DNA of 64,000 bases, taken from positions 1 through 64,000 of the forward strand of contig JAGAAF010000020.1 of assembly GCA_017615435.1 (NCBI GenBank). The letters are read 5' to 3'. Below, in pieces: positions 52,141-62,469 of this stretch (the stretch's first letter is position 1; every line of letters begins with the position of its first letter). The stretch is from Bacteroidales bacterium. Its GTDB lineage: Bacteria > Bacteroidota > Bacteroidia > Bacteroidales > UBA932. The translations under genes and the position numbers were made by a program. The notes beneath the pieces were generated by a model that was not told the DNA's origin, made no database searches, and was given only the letters and a program-made list of their open reading frames with translations.

Positions 52141-53823
52141 ATGAAAACAATATTCAGAATTTTTGCAAGCCTGTCGCTTCTCGCCGCCCTGGCATCGTGC
52201 CAGATGTACGAGATAGACACTCAGGTGACTCCCGCACAGGCGGCGGCGTCGCTCCGTATGGACTGTGACGCATTGGCTACCTACAATATCCCGGCGCTTG
52301 CGCCCCAGCCCTTAACGTTTAACGTTAGCTCAAACACCCCTTGGCGCATCACTCGTTCCGAGGGCTCGGAGTGGCTCGCAGTAAGCCCCACTTCAAGCGC
52401 AGCCGGCGGACTTATCACAGATGTCGTTATGACTCCCCAGGCCAATGACACCAAGGAAGACCGCACGGCAGTCCTTACGCTTGCCGGAGACGGAATAGAG
52501 AGCTTCACCGTCATTAAAGTTATCCAGAGCCGCAAGGGCGACCTCGAGGTGATTCCCCTGTCGAAGGTGTTCTCCGCAGCAGGCGGTCAGCTTCCGTTTA
52601 CCTTCACCTCCAATCTCGATTGGGAAATCAAGGCGGATGTGGATTGGCTGACCTTCTCGCTCGCAGAGGGTCCCGGAGACGGAGTAGCCCATCATATCAC
52701 GATCACGGCGGCCGCCAGTGACGTCCTGGAGCGTACGGGCAACGTCACTGTGACCGCAGGAGAAGAATCCAAGTCCTTTGCGGTGTCGCAGGTCGGTAAA
52801 TTCGATGTCGCCGAGCCCGACGGAGTGATTCCTTCCGACGGAGGCAACATCACCTTCAAGCTTCGCACCGACCTCCCTTGGGAGATAGTCCCGGATAAGG
52901 CTTGGGTGACAGTCGCACCCCTGAGCCAGGACCGTGGAAACGGCAATTGGACGGATGTGACGGTTTCCGCTACCGCCAATGAAGGCGCACAGCGCAAGGC
53001 AAACCTTAAGGTGATCGCCGGCGGTGAAGAGAAGACCATCCAGGTGTCTCAGGACGGTATCAAGTTCGAACTGGTGGCTCCGGCCAGCAACGCGGTCGCT
53101 TCCGACGGCGAGGTGCTCGTCCTGACGGTGAACACCGCCCTTGACTGGACCCCGGAAAGCGATTCCGACTGGCTCGTGGTGGCAAAGACCGATGCAACCC
53201 ATATGACGGTGACGGTGAAGTGGAACAAGTACTTCGTCCCCCGCAGCGGCATGGTGGCCATCACCGCCGGTTCTTTCCGCGACGAACTCGAACTGACCCA
53301 GGATACCAATTTCACCCTTGTGGGCAACGCGGTCCTTCAGGATGACGGTACCGTGAAAGTCAACCAGGATGCCGTGTCCAAGATCATAACCAAGGGAACA
53401 TACAGATATGTCTCGATGGTAGCTGAGGTGGAGATGCACCTGGCAGCAGGGGGACAGTTCTATATGGTTACCGAGAACGGATATGAGTATCAGCTGGAAC
53501 TCAATTACTCAAAGCCGAAGTACCGTCTGCGCAGTAACGGCTCAGGCACCGCCTACGGTGAAGAAGTGTTCGCCTCGTTCGGTGTTGAGCAGGCCAATGC
53601 AATGACGACTGCCCGTATGGACTTCGCGCCCAACGCCGATCCGACCAAGATAGACCTCGCCTTCTATTGCAACGGCACTCAGGTAGGAGGAAACCTCACC
53701 ACAGTGTCCGCATTCAACGGAAATACTACCGCCGGTGCTTATGCCATCAGAACGGATACGGCAATCACAGACGGATCCTATTTCATCGTGAAATCCTTCG
53801 ACATCACCATTCTGGATGAGTAG
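52141..53823 (+). CDS. lipoprotein with several BACON domains
   Basis: A 560-residue lipoprotein (ALASCQMYEI). The frame extends to 52105, but the ATG at 52141 starts the signal peptide. Four BACON-like Ig folds run from about residue 40 to 400; each has the W-x-I/V-x-x-x-x-x-W-L pattern (TPWRITRSEGSEWLAV; DWEIKADVDWLTFS; PWEIVPDKAWVTVA; DWTPESDSDWLVV). The last 140 residues form a jelly-roll-like domain (GGQFYMVTENGYEYQLELNY). A surface glycan-binding role is likely. Confidence 0.85.
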   Translation: MKTIFRIFASLSLLAALASCQMYEIDTQVTPAQAAASLRMDCDALATYNIPALAPQPLTFNVSSNTPWRITRSEGSEWLAVSPTSSAAGGLITDVVMTPQANDTKEDRTAVLTLAGDGIESFTVIKVIQSRKGDLEVIPLSKVFSAAGGQLPFTFTSNLDWEIKADVDWLTFSLAEGPGDGVAHHITITAAASDVLERTGNVTVTAGEESKSFAVSQVGKFDVAEPDGVIPSDGGNITFKLRTDLPWEIVPDKAWVTVAPLSQDRGNGNWTDVTVSATANEGAQRKANLKVIAGGEEKTIQVSQDGIKFELVAPASNAVASDGEVLVLTVNTALDWTPESDSDWLVVAKTDATHMTVTVKWNKYFVPRSGMVAITAGSFRDELELTQDTNFTLVGNAVLQDDGTVKVNQDAVSKIITKGTYRYVSMVAEVEMHLAAGGQFYMVTENGYEYQLELNYSKPKYRLRSNGSGTAYGEEVFASFGVEQANAMTTARMDFAPNADPTKIDLAFYCNGTQVGGNLTTVSAFNGNTTAGAYAIRTDTAITDGSYFIVKSFDITILDE

Positions 53824-53825
53824 TT

Positions 53826-55388
53826 ATGAAAAGATTATTTAACATAATACTGGCCCTTGCAGTCCTGATTCCGGGACTGTGGGGCTGCCAGCCCGAAACG
53901 CCGGAGACCCAGCATAAGGTCGTTGACCTTCGCTATCGGGTTGACGACAGTTACGTGCTGGATGCGATCTCTCCCCAGAGCATCTCGATCATAATCTCCT
54001 CCACGGACCCGTGGACGGTGACTACCGCCCATCCCGAGTGGTGTATGATCGACATCGAGGAGGGAGCGGGTTCCGATCCCGATTCGGTCCACGTGGGACA
54101 GGGCGCGAAGACCACTGTCCACGTTCAGTACTACGACAACAACAAACTTGACGACCGCGACGACATAATCGAGATCCGCAGCGACTACTGGCTCGGCAAG
54201 AAGGTTAAGGTCCATCAGAAAGGCACTGCCTTCCTCACGGCGGATAAGACCGCGCAGGCCCCGACCAAAGCAGCCGCGAATTATACGGTTAACGTTCTGT
54301 CCAACCAGAAATGGTCGGCGAAGTTTGTTGAGAACTCAGACAGTGTTACTCTTAAGAACAAGAGCAGGGTCTGCTGGATAGCCATAGATGGTGCAAATTC
54401 CGGCGAGGGCAACGGATCGGTTACCGTTTCCGTCGTGGATAATCCTGAAGAGCAGCGTCAGGGCATCCTTGGCCTTTTCGACAGGAACAATGTGGAGCAG
54501 GCCCGCGTCACGTTCACTCAGGAAGGCGTTCTGCTTAAGGTTCAGATGGAGAAGTTCTATGTGGGCTACAACCAGACCACGGCCACTATCAAAGTGGAAA
54601 GCAATGCCGCTTGGAAGATTGAAACAGACGGCCCCGGTTGGTTTACTGTCGGAAAGACTGACTACACCGGCAACGACACTATCGTGTTTACCTTTGATCC
54701 CAACGATGGGGACGCAATCAGAAGTTCTGAAATCAAGGTTACCACGGTGGCTGCAGAGGCTGGAGATTTCGTGGCGTATCGCTATGTGGAATTCAAGCAG
54801 GGCTACAAAGTGACACCGGTTACTACGGTCTTCAATCAGGCGGAGTACGACACCTGGAAGGAACAGGGCAGCGTGCACGGTGTGTATATCGCCGGAACCG
54901 GCGTACAGTTCAACTCCGGAGTGAAACTTCAGAAGGACCTTCCGTTCGGAGACTATTCCTTCTATTGGCGCGACCTGGGCTTCACCGGAGCTGAGGATGG
55001 TCGTATAAAGACCCTCTTCGCCTTCGGTCTCGGCCAGGAAGTGAAATACTACCTCAGCGTGCGTGCCAACGGAACGGGCAAGACCGACATCAACTTCAAC
55101 ACGGGAGATGACACCGAAAACACCTCTCCCGAAGTTGACAACATCGCTTTCGATCCCGCGCTTCCGCACAAACTCACCTACTGTTTTATGCCAGTCGTGG
55201 ATTCCGATTACTGCACCGTGGTATTCTATCTGGACGACCAGTATGTCACCCAGTTCACAAGCGGGGACAAAGTTATGTACAACGTGAAGTGGGGAAGTAA
55301 GTTCAACACTTACCTTGAAGTAGACAAGGGCGGAATAGGCACTCTTGAAAAGTATGAGTATTCCGCACCGATCGACTGGGGAAACTAA
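53826..55388 (+). CDS. lipoprotein with BACON-like domains and C-terminal beta-sandwich
   Basis: A 520-residue lipoprotein (GLWGCQPET). Three BACON-like repeats: STDPWTVTTAHPEWCMI, SNQKWSAKFVENSDSV and SNAAWKIETDGPGWFTVG. The C-terminal 200 residues contain a LamG/concanavalin-like beta-sandwich (GDYSFYWRDLGFTGAEDGRI; YCTVVFYLDDQYVTQF). It starts two bases after the preceding stop and has the same domain plan, so they are probably tandem duplicates acting as surface glycan-binding proteins. Confidence 0.8.
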   Translation: MKRLFNIILALAVLIPGLWGCQPETPETQHKVVDLRYRVDDSYVLDAISPQSISIIISSTDPWTVTTAHPEWCMIDIEEGAGSDPDSVHVGQGAKTTVHVQYYDNNKLDDRDDIIEIRSDYWLGKKVKVHQKGTAFLTADKTAQAPTKAAANYTVNVLSNQKWSAKFVENSDSVTLKNKSRVCWIAIDGANSGEGNGSVTVSVVDNPEEQRQGILGLFDRNNVEQARVTFTQEGVLLKVQMEKFYVGYNQTTATIKVESNAAWKIETDGPGWFTVGKTDYTGNDTIVFTFDPNDGDAIRSSEIKVTTVAAEAGDFVAYRYVEFKQGYKVTPVTTVFNQAEYDTWKEQGSVHGVYIAGTGVQFNSGVKLQKDLPFGDYSFYWRDLGFTGAEDGRIKTLFAFGLGQEVKYYLSVRANGTGKTDINFNTGDDTENTSPEVDNIAFDPALPHKLTYCFMPVVDSDYCTVVFYLDDQYVTQFTSGDKVMYNVKWGSKFNTYLEVDKGGIGTLEKYEYSAPIDWGN

Positions 55389-55406
55389 CAAATAAAGCGC
55401 ATACCT

Positions 55407-57209
55407 ATGAAGACAGTATACAAAATAGCATTACTACTGGCAGGCGCATTGCTCTTCGGCTGCAATCCTGAGCCGGCGGATCCGGAGAACCCGGATACTC
55501 CCGTCAAGCCCGAACCGGAACCGGCAGTCTCTATGTCGCTTACCTTCGTCCTCCCCGTCGATTCACTTGCGATGGGGAAGGAGGCGTGGGTCGCCGGAGA
55601 CAAGATCGTGGTCCACGGCGAATATGCGAACGAACAGGTTGAGGTAACCCTCGCTTCCGGCGATATCGACGCCAGCGGCAAGAAGGCCACTGTCACCGTG
55701 GACGGACTTCATCCTTACAAGAGCAGCGAGCGCAGTTCCACCCTCTATGCCGCTTATCCGGCATCGGCGGTCAATAACCCGAGTCACTGTTTCTGCTACT
55801 CCGGATTCAAGTTTGAGAACACTCCGATGATGGCCGCTTTCAACGAAGAGAACACTTTCAACTTCGTCAGCATCTCATCGGCGATACGTTTCACCGTAAG
55901 CGGCGATTTCGATTCATATTCGTTCACATCCAAAAAAGGTGCGACTTTCGGATATGACTACTATCAAGTCAAGCTTGCCGACGATGAAATCAATCTTAAA
56001 CAGTACGTGCAGAATGCGCGTACAGGCATCACTGGCAGCGTCCATAACGACGGCGTTACCGAGAACTACATTTTCATCGCCGGAGAAATGTCGCTTCCGG
56101 ACGGCTTTGCCATCTCTTTCACGAAGGATGGAGCTACCAAGAAGACTCTTTCCAGCAGTCAGGCGATCAGTGTCCGTGTTGGCCATAGTCACGACCTTGG
56201 CAATATCACCGGCCTTCTTAAGGATCCGGTGGATACGGACCACGCCACACCGCTGGACACCGAGTCTTCCGCCAACTGCTACATCATCACCGAGCCTGGC
56301 CTGTACAGGTTCTCGGCAGTCAAGGGCAACGACAGGACCGAGGTGTTAAGCGGAGTGGATTCATTGGCTCTGCTCTGGGAGACGTGGAACACCACCGATT
56401 CCGTCATCGCGCACAGCGTTATCAAGGATCTGGCTTACGATCCGGATGCCGATATGGTAATCGTGAAGACTCCAGATGAGCTTCATCCCGGCAATGCCCT
56501 TATCGGTGCGATTGACGGCAAGGGCAAGGTGCTGTGGAGCTGGCACATCTGGATACCGGCCACTGAGATTGAACTTGTGGACGCCGGTTTCGCGGCTTCG
56601 GCTCCTATTATGGACCGTAACCTTGGCGCCATCATCCCCGCTTCGACTGAGAAGGACACCGTCTCAGCTTTGGGTATGTACTACCAGTTCGGGCGTAAAG
56701 ACCCTCTCTGCGGCACGAAAATCAAAGGCTGTCCTTCTGACGCCTTGAAGAAGTATGTCGCCGGGAAGGCTCCCACTTACGCCGAGTCTATCCAGAATCC
56801 TACGGTCTTCTACTACGTGGAAAGTGACAACTGGACTTCGGAAACCATCAACAACCTCTGGGACGAAGGCGGTGCGAAGACCAAGTACGATCCCTGCCCT
56901 CCCGGATACCGCATTCCGGCGTTCGACAAGTCACGCGCACTGTGGAACAAGGCTGGCACCGGCCTTACTATCAATATGGAGAAGCACTACTTTATGATTT
57001 CTCCCGGCACCACCGTCCTCACTATGGGCGGTTATCTCAACGGTAACAACCAGAGCGAGTCCGGATACGGCGAGCGAGGCTATGTCCTTACGTCCACTTC
57101 CAAGGACGATACTCACGCCGGATGCGTTCTGATCAGGGATAATAAGTTCAGTTACGACAGTTACTACAAGTCCTGCGGAGGAAATATCCGTTGTATGAAA
57201 GAAGAATAA
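55407..57209 (+). CDS. fimbrillin-like lipoprotein with FISUMP-like C-terminal module
   Basis: A 600-residue lipoprotein (LLFGCNPEPA). The N-terminal part (about 40-275) resembles a fimbrillin/Mfa-type beta domain (FVLPVDSLAMGKEAWVAGD; TLYAAYPASAVNNPSHC). The C-terminal 310 residues carry the module found in three consecutive genes here: SANCYIITEPGLYRFSAVKG, ILWSWHIW-type (VLWSWHIWIP), MDRNLGAIIP, YYQFGRKDPL, YDPCPPGYRIP and GNIRCMKEE. This matches the FISUMP type in order and key strings. Surface display or matrix interaction is possible; no enzyme motif. Confidence 0.75.
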   Translation: MKTVYKIALLLAGALLFGCNPEPADPENPDTPVKPEPEPAVSMSLTFVLPVDSLAMGKEAWVAGDKIVVHGEYANEQVEVTLASGDIDASGKKATVTVDGLHPYKSSERSSTLYAAYPASAVNNPSHCFCYSGFKFENTPMMAAFNEENTFNFVSISSAIRFTVSGDFDSYSFTSKKGATFGYDYYQVKLADDEINLKQYVQNARTGITGSVHNDGVTENYIFIAGEMSLPDGFAISFTKDGATKKTLSSSQAISVRVGHSHDLGNITGLLKDPVDTDHATPLDTESSANCYIITEPGLYRFSAVKGNDRTEVLSGVDSLALLWETWNTTDSVIAHSVIKDLAYDPDADMVIVKTPDELHPGNALIGAIDGKGKVLWSWHIWIPATEIELVDAGFAASAPIMDRNLGAIIPASTEKDTVSALGMYYQFGRKDPLCGTKIKGCPSDALKKYVAGKAPTYAESIQNPTVFYYVESDNWTSETINNLWDEGGAKTKYDPCPPGYRIPAFDKSRALWNKAGTGLTINMEKHYFMISPGTTVLTMGGYLNGNNQSESGYGERGYVLTSTSKDDTHAGCVLIRDNKFSYDSYYKSCGGNIRCMKEE

Positions 57210-57228
57210 TTAATAACACAACGACAAT

Positions 57229-59442
57229 ATGAAAAAGATTTTACTCGCATTAGCATTTGTCGCACTCTTCGTGGGGTGCACGGGGAACTACGACGATTCC
57301 GTGGTTCTTGAAAAGATCGCTTCCCTTGAAAAGAGGGTCCAAACCCTGGAGGGCAATATGGCGGCAATCCAGAGCGCACTTGAGGGCAAAACAGTCCAGA
57401 AAGTGGAAGAATACAAGAATGACGACGGTGTGGTCGTCGGCGTGACCGTCACTTACACCGATGGCGACGTGAAACGTTTCGAAATCTCCTCCGCCAGTAC
57501 GTCCAACGGTCCCGTTCTCTGCATCGTTAAAAACGGCGCCGGAGAACTCTGCTGGGCCCTTGACTGGGGCGGTGACACCGGAAAGGTCATCCTCAAGGAT
57601 GCCGACGGCAACGACGTTCCCGTGCACAAGGTTCCCGCCTTCGAGATCGGCGCGGACGGACATCTCTATATGACCGTGGACGGCGAGAAGACCGACCTTG
57701 GAATGGCTGTGGCTCCTCAGGGTGCCGAACCTGTGCAGGACGGCATCGTCAAGGCCATCGAGGTTACCGCAGAGGCTGTCGTGATCACCTACGACACCGA
57801 CGGTGATGAGGACGGCGTCGTGAGCATTCCGCTCGTGAACGCGTTCAAGCTCGTCATCGAGACTACCAGTTTCGAGGTTTCGAGCACCAACCCCATCAAC
57901 ATCCCTTACACCATCACCAACAAGACCGCACAGACGGTGGTTGATGCCTACTACAATGCCGCGGTATTCGGCGTTGCGATCGATGAGGCCAAGATAGTGG
58001 TCACCCCGAAAGCGGCGGATGCCGAGGGTATGATTCTGGTCTATGCCGACAGCAAGACCGGTCTTACCTCTATCGTTAAGCTCACATTTGGCCCAGCTGC
58101 TCCCGAAGCCGAGGTTATGCAGAAGAACGACACTCCTTCAGCAGAAGCGGCGGCAGCAAGCGTGGATTATCTGGGCGAGGCTGCAGGCGGTGCTATCAGC
58201 GCCCACGTGCTTACCAACATCGCATTCGAGGTGGCTCCCCAGGCCGCAGGTCAGGAGTGGATCCACGTCGGTGCCCCTACCAAGGCTCCTGAAGTCTACA
58301 CGATTCCTATCACCCTCGATGAGAACACCAGCGCCGATCCTCGTACCGGCAATGTCGTCCTCTATCGCGCAGGCACCACCGAGACCCTCCAGACCATCGT
58401 GATCGGCCAGAAGGGCGCAGCCGCAGGTCCCGAACCCGCAGGCAACAACCTGAGTGCAAACGGCACAGCCAACTGCTACATCATCTACGCGGCCGGCGAG
58501 TACACCTTCGATGCAGTGAAGGGTAACTCCGACGAGGCTGTGAGCGGAACCGCATTCGTGCTCTGGGAGACCCAGAACGGCACCGAGGAAATAGAGGTCG
58601 GCTCGGTCATCACATCGGCCGCTCTTGCCGACGGCAAGATCACCATCCAGACCGCTGATCCTCTTGTCCACGGTAACGCTATCATCTCGGTTAAGGATGC
58701 GGCAGACTCCATCCTCTGGAGTTGGCACATCTGGCTGCCCAAGGATACATACACATCGTCAGACTATGCAACTGAGATCGGCGGTGAAATCTCAAATATG
58801 AACCTGGGTGCGCTCGAAGCGGTACCCGCTACAGGTGAGGCCCCTGTTACTTCCATCGGTCTGTGGTATCAGTGGGGTCGTCCTACTCCGTTCCCTGCTG
58901 CAAGAGCCTGGGATAGTTATCCAAGCGTCATCAAGACCGCAGGTGCCGAATTCACCAAAGAGTTGCGTGGTGCTAAGGCGGATCCGGTGGTCGCCAAACC
59001 GACCGTTGAGTCTGCTCTTGCACATCCTACTCTTCTTTACTACACAAAGGATGATGATGCCAGTTGGACTGATTCTGAAGAGGCATTATGGTCTGACACA
59101 AAGACCAAGTATGACCCGTGCCCGGTGGGATATAAGATGCCCGGTTACTCCGGCTCTATCTGGACACAGTCAGACGAAGGTTGGACACTTGATCTTACAA
59201 ACCACGTCCTGGAATTTGGCGGTATCAGATTCCCGTTAGCCGGATATACCGAGGCTTATGGCGGCTCCTCTTATGGCACAGGCGGTGGAGCAGAACATCT
59301 CTATATCTGGTCAGGATTGACTCACGACGGAGCCAGAGGCAAGTGTGTCTATTTCAGGACATATAGAGATGAGGGTTCAAGGTATTATAAGCAGAAGAGA
59401 GGCAAGGCCAACGCCGCATCTGTACGCTGCGTAAAGGAATAA
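57229..59442 (+). CDS. DUF4988-like lipoprotein with FISUMP-like C-terminal module
   Basis: A 737-residue lipoprotein (ALFVGCTGNY). A coiled coil (about 28-50, LEKIASLEKRVQTLEGNMAA) leads into a DUF4988-like beta region (GVTVTYTDGDVKRFEISS; GADGHLYMTVDGEKTDLGM). A BACON-like segment lies in the middle (FEVAPQAAGQEWIHV). The last 300 residues are the same module as in the neighbouring genes: TANCYIIYAAGEYTFDAVKG, ILWSWHIWLP, MNLGALEAVP, WYQWGRPTPF, YDPCPVGYKMP and ASVRCVKE. Likely a multidomain surface protein of the PUL. Confidence 0.75.
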   Translation: MKKILLALAFVALFVGCTGNYDDSVVLEKIASLEKRVQTLEGNMAAIQSALEGKTVQKVEEYKNDDGVVVGVTVTYTDGDVKRFEISSASTSNGPVLCIVKNGAGELCWALDWGGDTGKVILKDADGNDVPVHKVPAFEIGADGHLYMTVDGEKTDLGMAVAPQGAEPVQDGIVKAIEVTAEAVVITYDTDGDEDGVVSIPLVNAFKLVIETTSFEVSSTNPINIPYTITNKTAQTVVDAYYNAAVFGVAIDEAKIVVTPKAADAEGMILVYADSKTGLTSIVKLTFGPAAPEAEVMQKNDTPSAEAAAASVDYLGEAAGGAISAHVLTNIAFEVAPQAAGQEWIHVGAPTKAPEVYTIPITLDENTSADPRTGNVVLYRAGTTETLQTIVIGQKGAAAGPEPAGNNLSANGTANCYIIYAAGEYTFDAVKGNSDEAVSGTAFVLWETQNGTEEIEVGSVITSAALADGKITIQTADPLVHGNAIISVKDAADSILWSWHIWLPKDTYTSSDYATEIGGEISNMNLGALEAVPATGEAPVTSIGLWYQWGRPTPFPAARAWDSYPSVIKTAGAEFTKELRGAKADPVVAKPTVESALAHPTLLYYTKDDDASWTDSEEALWSDTKTKYDPCPVGYKMPGYSGSIWTQSDEGWTLDLTNHVLEFGGIRFPLAGYTEAYGGSSYGTGGGAEHLYIWSGLTHDGARGKCVYFRTYRDEGSRYYKQKRGKANAASVRCVKE

Positions 59443-59458
59443 TCCTTAAATTAGTCGT

Positions 59459-62400
59459 ATGAACAAACTGTTTCGCATAATACTCATCGGTCTTCTTGCG
59501 GCGGCTTGCACGCCGCAGGAGGAGTCGATGGACTGGCTTTCACGCCTGGACAAGAACGGTACTGTGGCCGAGCCGGCCGCGGTACCCGTCCTGCCGGGCG
59601 AGGAAGCGCCAGAGACGGAGCAGCACGACGAGTATCCTGAAACCGCTGAAGCCAAGGAGGCGCGCCTTGCCCGTCTTGGACAGACTCCCATAAGGGAAGT
59701 GTACTACACAGAGTACACGGACAAGAACCTCTTCCCCAAACTGGCGGACATCCGCTGCTTCACTCACGTGAACGTGGGCCACGGCCGCTTCGTGGACAAG
59801 ATTAACGGCACGGGACTGGAAATCCCTTCGGAAACCAAGCGTCTCCTCACTGAGATGGTGGCTTTCAAGGCCCAGTATCCGGAGCTGAAGGTCAAGCTTA
59901 TGATAGGCGGTTGGGGTAAGAACGCCAACGGCTTCTCGCCTATGGCGGCCGATCCCGAAAAGAGGGCGGCCTTTGTCCAGAACGTCAAGGATATGATTGA
60001 AGAGTATCACCTCGACGGAGTGGACATAGACTGGGAGTATCCTACCTACCACGCCGAAGGCAACGAGGCGTCTCCGGACGACTACGTGAACTTCGTGACG
60101 ATGTTCAAGGAACTCCGCGAGGCTATGCCTGACAAGATACTCTCTTATGCGGCTCCCGAGAACGGAAAGTACACGGACAACTACGGCGCCCTCGAGTACG
60201 TAGACTACATCAATGTGATGACCTACGATATGGGCAATCCCCAGGACCGCCGCCATAACGCTCCGCTCTACACTTCTCCCGCTCTCAAGAACGACCACGG
60301 TGCAGCCGATTCGATCGAGAAGACTTTCCACGGCCAGGGCGTGCCCTTCGGCCGTATGAACTTCGGTATCGGCTTCTATGGCCACGGCGACGGCTACAAG
60401 GACGACAACGGATACTATCCCGGCTCCGTGGACTACTACAGGCTTGAGGATATCTTCTTCAAGAACTCCTGCGACGGCAAGGACGTCACCGGAAAGAACT
60501 ATCGTATCTGGGACGACAACGCGAAGGTCCCGTATCTGGCGGATGCTATGGGCACTATGTATGCCAGCTATGAGGACATCGAGTCCGTCAATGCCAAGGT
60601 TGCTTTCATACTCGAAAAGCAGCTGCTCGGCGCGATGGTGTGGGAGTACCGCCACGACAACGTGAAGGGCACGCTCCGCCGCGCCCTGCGCGACGCAATG
60701 GCCGGTAACCCTATGGAACCGGGCAGATGGGAGCGCCCGACCGAGAACCTTCCCGCGCCCGTTTACGACGACGCTGAAGAGCCGGAGAATCCCGAGAATC
60801 CGGAGACTCCCGAAGAACCGGAGCCCGGAGCTCCCGAAGGCACCAACCTCGGCGCAAAGGGTACGGCGAACTGCTACATAGTGACTGCTGCGGGCAACTA
60901 CCGCTTCAAGGCGGTCAAGGGCAACAGCTCCGCTTACGTAGGCACGGTAGCGTCGGTCGAGGTCCTCTGGGGCTCCGACGTGGTCGCGTCCTCGACTTAT
61001 GGCGCCGGCTATGTGGGCATAAGCACACCTGCGACCCTCAAGCCCGGCAACGCGCTCGTGGCGGCGAAGGACGAAGCAGGCAAGATACTCTGGAGCTGGC
61101 ATATCTGGGTCCCCAAGACCCAGGTGGGCGGCAACAAGTACGGCCTGTCGTTCTACACCACTATGGACCGCAACCTCGGCGCTCTCGAAGCAGCTTCCGC
61201 CACTTCCGGTGCTGATTCCTACGGTCTGCTGTACCAGTGGGGCCGCAAGGATCCGTTCCCGTGCAAGGATGCATCGAAGAAGAAGGGAGGCAAGATGAGC
61301 CTGGCTGAGTCCATCGCGAATCCTACCACCTTCGCCGATGTGGACGATACTTGGATGAGTTCGGCCGATAAGGCCATCTGGGGCGACGGGGCGACAAAGA
61401 CCATCTACGACCCTTGTCCTCCGGGATATAAGGTCCCTCAGCGTGAGGATCTCAGCGGCTTCTTCCCTATGAACCCGCTGTCTTCCGCAACGGGCTGGCA
61501 GTATGCCGCCGGTCACGCATTCGCAGTGGGCGATCCTCAGGTCTGGTTCCCTTATTCCGGTTATCTGGATGTTACCGGTACCTACACCGGCGCCGGCACG
61601 GCGACCAAGATCTGGAACTCCCATATGGATTCCGCGAATAACCAGGGTTACGGCATCTTCCTCACCGGCGATTCTTCCGCCAATTCCTCGCAGAAAGCGG
61701 CTCAGGGCGGTTCCGTCCGCTGCATCTCCGTGGATCAGGAAGCCTTCGTCAATGAGGCTGGAATGCCTGTCCAGGGCAATTACACCAGAGTCGTGTTCGA
61801 CAATTCGGTCGTTGAACTTTCCGGTCTGTGCCTCAGCAAGGGCAAAGACTTCCTCTGGGGTGTGGGTGACGAGGGCTACCTCTACAAGTTCACCAACATC
61901 GACGGCGACGTCTCGGCGATCACTCCGACAACTGTCTGGACTTATGACGCCGATATGGAGGGCGTGACCGTGGATCCTTCCACGGGAGACCTGTATCTTG
62001 GAATAGAACCCGCCAAGGCCTATAAGGTCCCTGGCCCTTCCTATAACTCCAAGAGCACTCTCTTCGAGATTGCTGAAGCTACCGGCTTCGATAACAGCGG
62101 AGTCGAGGGTATTGCCTGGTATAAGGGAGATCTTTATATCGGTGCCCAGAGCGGTGCTACCCTCTGGCGTTACACGCTGGGTGGAACCAAGGTGTGGAAG
62201 AAGCAGCTTGGAACTCTCGCTCCCGGTATCGAGGAAGTGGGCGACCTCTTCTACGACGCTCAGACGGATATGCTCTGGGTGTCGGATTCTGAGGCGCACA
62301 AGCTCTTCGTGTTCGATGGGGCAGTGACCAAACTCAAGGCTATCTACGACGTTTCGTTCGTGGGCAACGCGGAATCCGTCTGCGTGGACCACGACCGCAA

Positions 62401-62467
62401 GTGCGTCTGGGTCGGCGACGACGGCACCACCTCCAAGATTTACAAGATCGAATTTACCGGACTATAG
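59459..62467 (+). CDS. GH18 enzyme fused to a FISUMP-like module and C-terminal propeller
   Basis: A 1002-residue lipoprotein (LLAAACTPQE, C17). Residues about 75-415 are a GH18 TIM barrel with LMIGGWGK and the complete catalytic motif DGVDIDWE (D186, D189, D191, E193), plus VMTYDMG and MVWEYRHD. GH18 members cleave chitin-type or N-glycan core GlcNAc linkages. A Pro/Glu linker (about 430-450) leads to the FISUMP-like module (TANCYIVTAAGNYRFKAVKG, ILWSWHIWVP, MDRNLGALEA, YQWGRKDPF, YDPCPPGYKVP, GSVRCISV). The rest is a propeller with SdiA-regulated-like strings (GVTVDPSTGDLYLGIEP; GVEGIAWYKGDLYIGAQ). Confidence 0.88.
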   Translation: MNKLFRIILIGLLAAACTPQEESMDWLSRLDKNGTVAEPAAVPVLPGEEAPETEQHDEYPETAEAKEARLARLGQTPIREVYYTEYTDKNLFPKLADIRCFTHVNVGHGRFVDKINGTGLEIPSETKRLLTEMVAFKAQYPELKVKLMIGGWGKNANGFSPMAADPEKRAAFVQNVKDMIEEYHLDGVDIDWEYPTYHAEGNEASPDDYVNFVTMFKELREAMPDKILSYAAPENGKYTDNYGALEYVDYINVMTYDMGNPQDRRHNAPLYTSPALKNDHGAADSIEKTFHGQGVPFGRMNFGIGFYGHGDGYKDDNGYYPGSVDYYRLEDIFFKNSCDGKDVTGKNYRIWDDNAKVPYLADAMGTMYASYEDIESVNAKVAFILEKQLLGAMVWEYRHDNVKGTLRRALRDAMAGNPMEPGRWERPTENLPAPVYDDAEEPENPENPETPEEPEPGAPEGTNLGAKGTANCYIVTAAGNYRFKAVKGNSSAYVGTVASVEVLWGSDVVASSTYGAGYVGISTPATLKPGNALVAAKDEAGKILWSWHIWVPKTQVGGNKYGLSFYTTMDRNLGALEAASATSGADSYGLLYQWGRKDPFPCKDASKKKGGKMSLAESIANPTTFADVDDTWMSSADKAIWGDGATKTIYDPCPPGYKVPQREDLSGFFPMNPLSSATGWQYAAGHAFAVGDPQVWFPYSGYLDVTGTYTGAGTATKIWNSHMDSANNQGYGIFLTGDSSANSSQKAAQGGSVRCISVDQEAFVNEAGMPVQGNYTRVVFDNSVVELSGLCLSKGKDFLWGVGDEGYLYKFTNIDGDVSAITPTTVWTYDADMEGVTVDPSTGDLYLGIEPAKAYKVPGPSYNSKSTLFEIAEATGFDNSGVEGIAWYKGDLYIGAQSGATLWRYTLGGTKVWKKQLGTLAPGIEEVGDLFYDAQTDMLWVSDSEAHKLFVFDGAVTKLKAIYDVSFVGNAESVCVDHDRKCVWVGDDGTTSKIYKIEFTGL

Positions 62468-62469
62468 TA

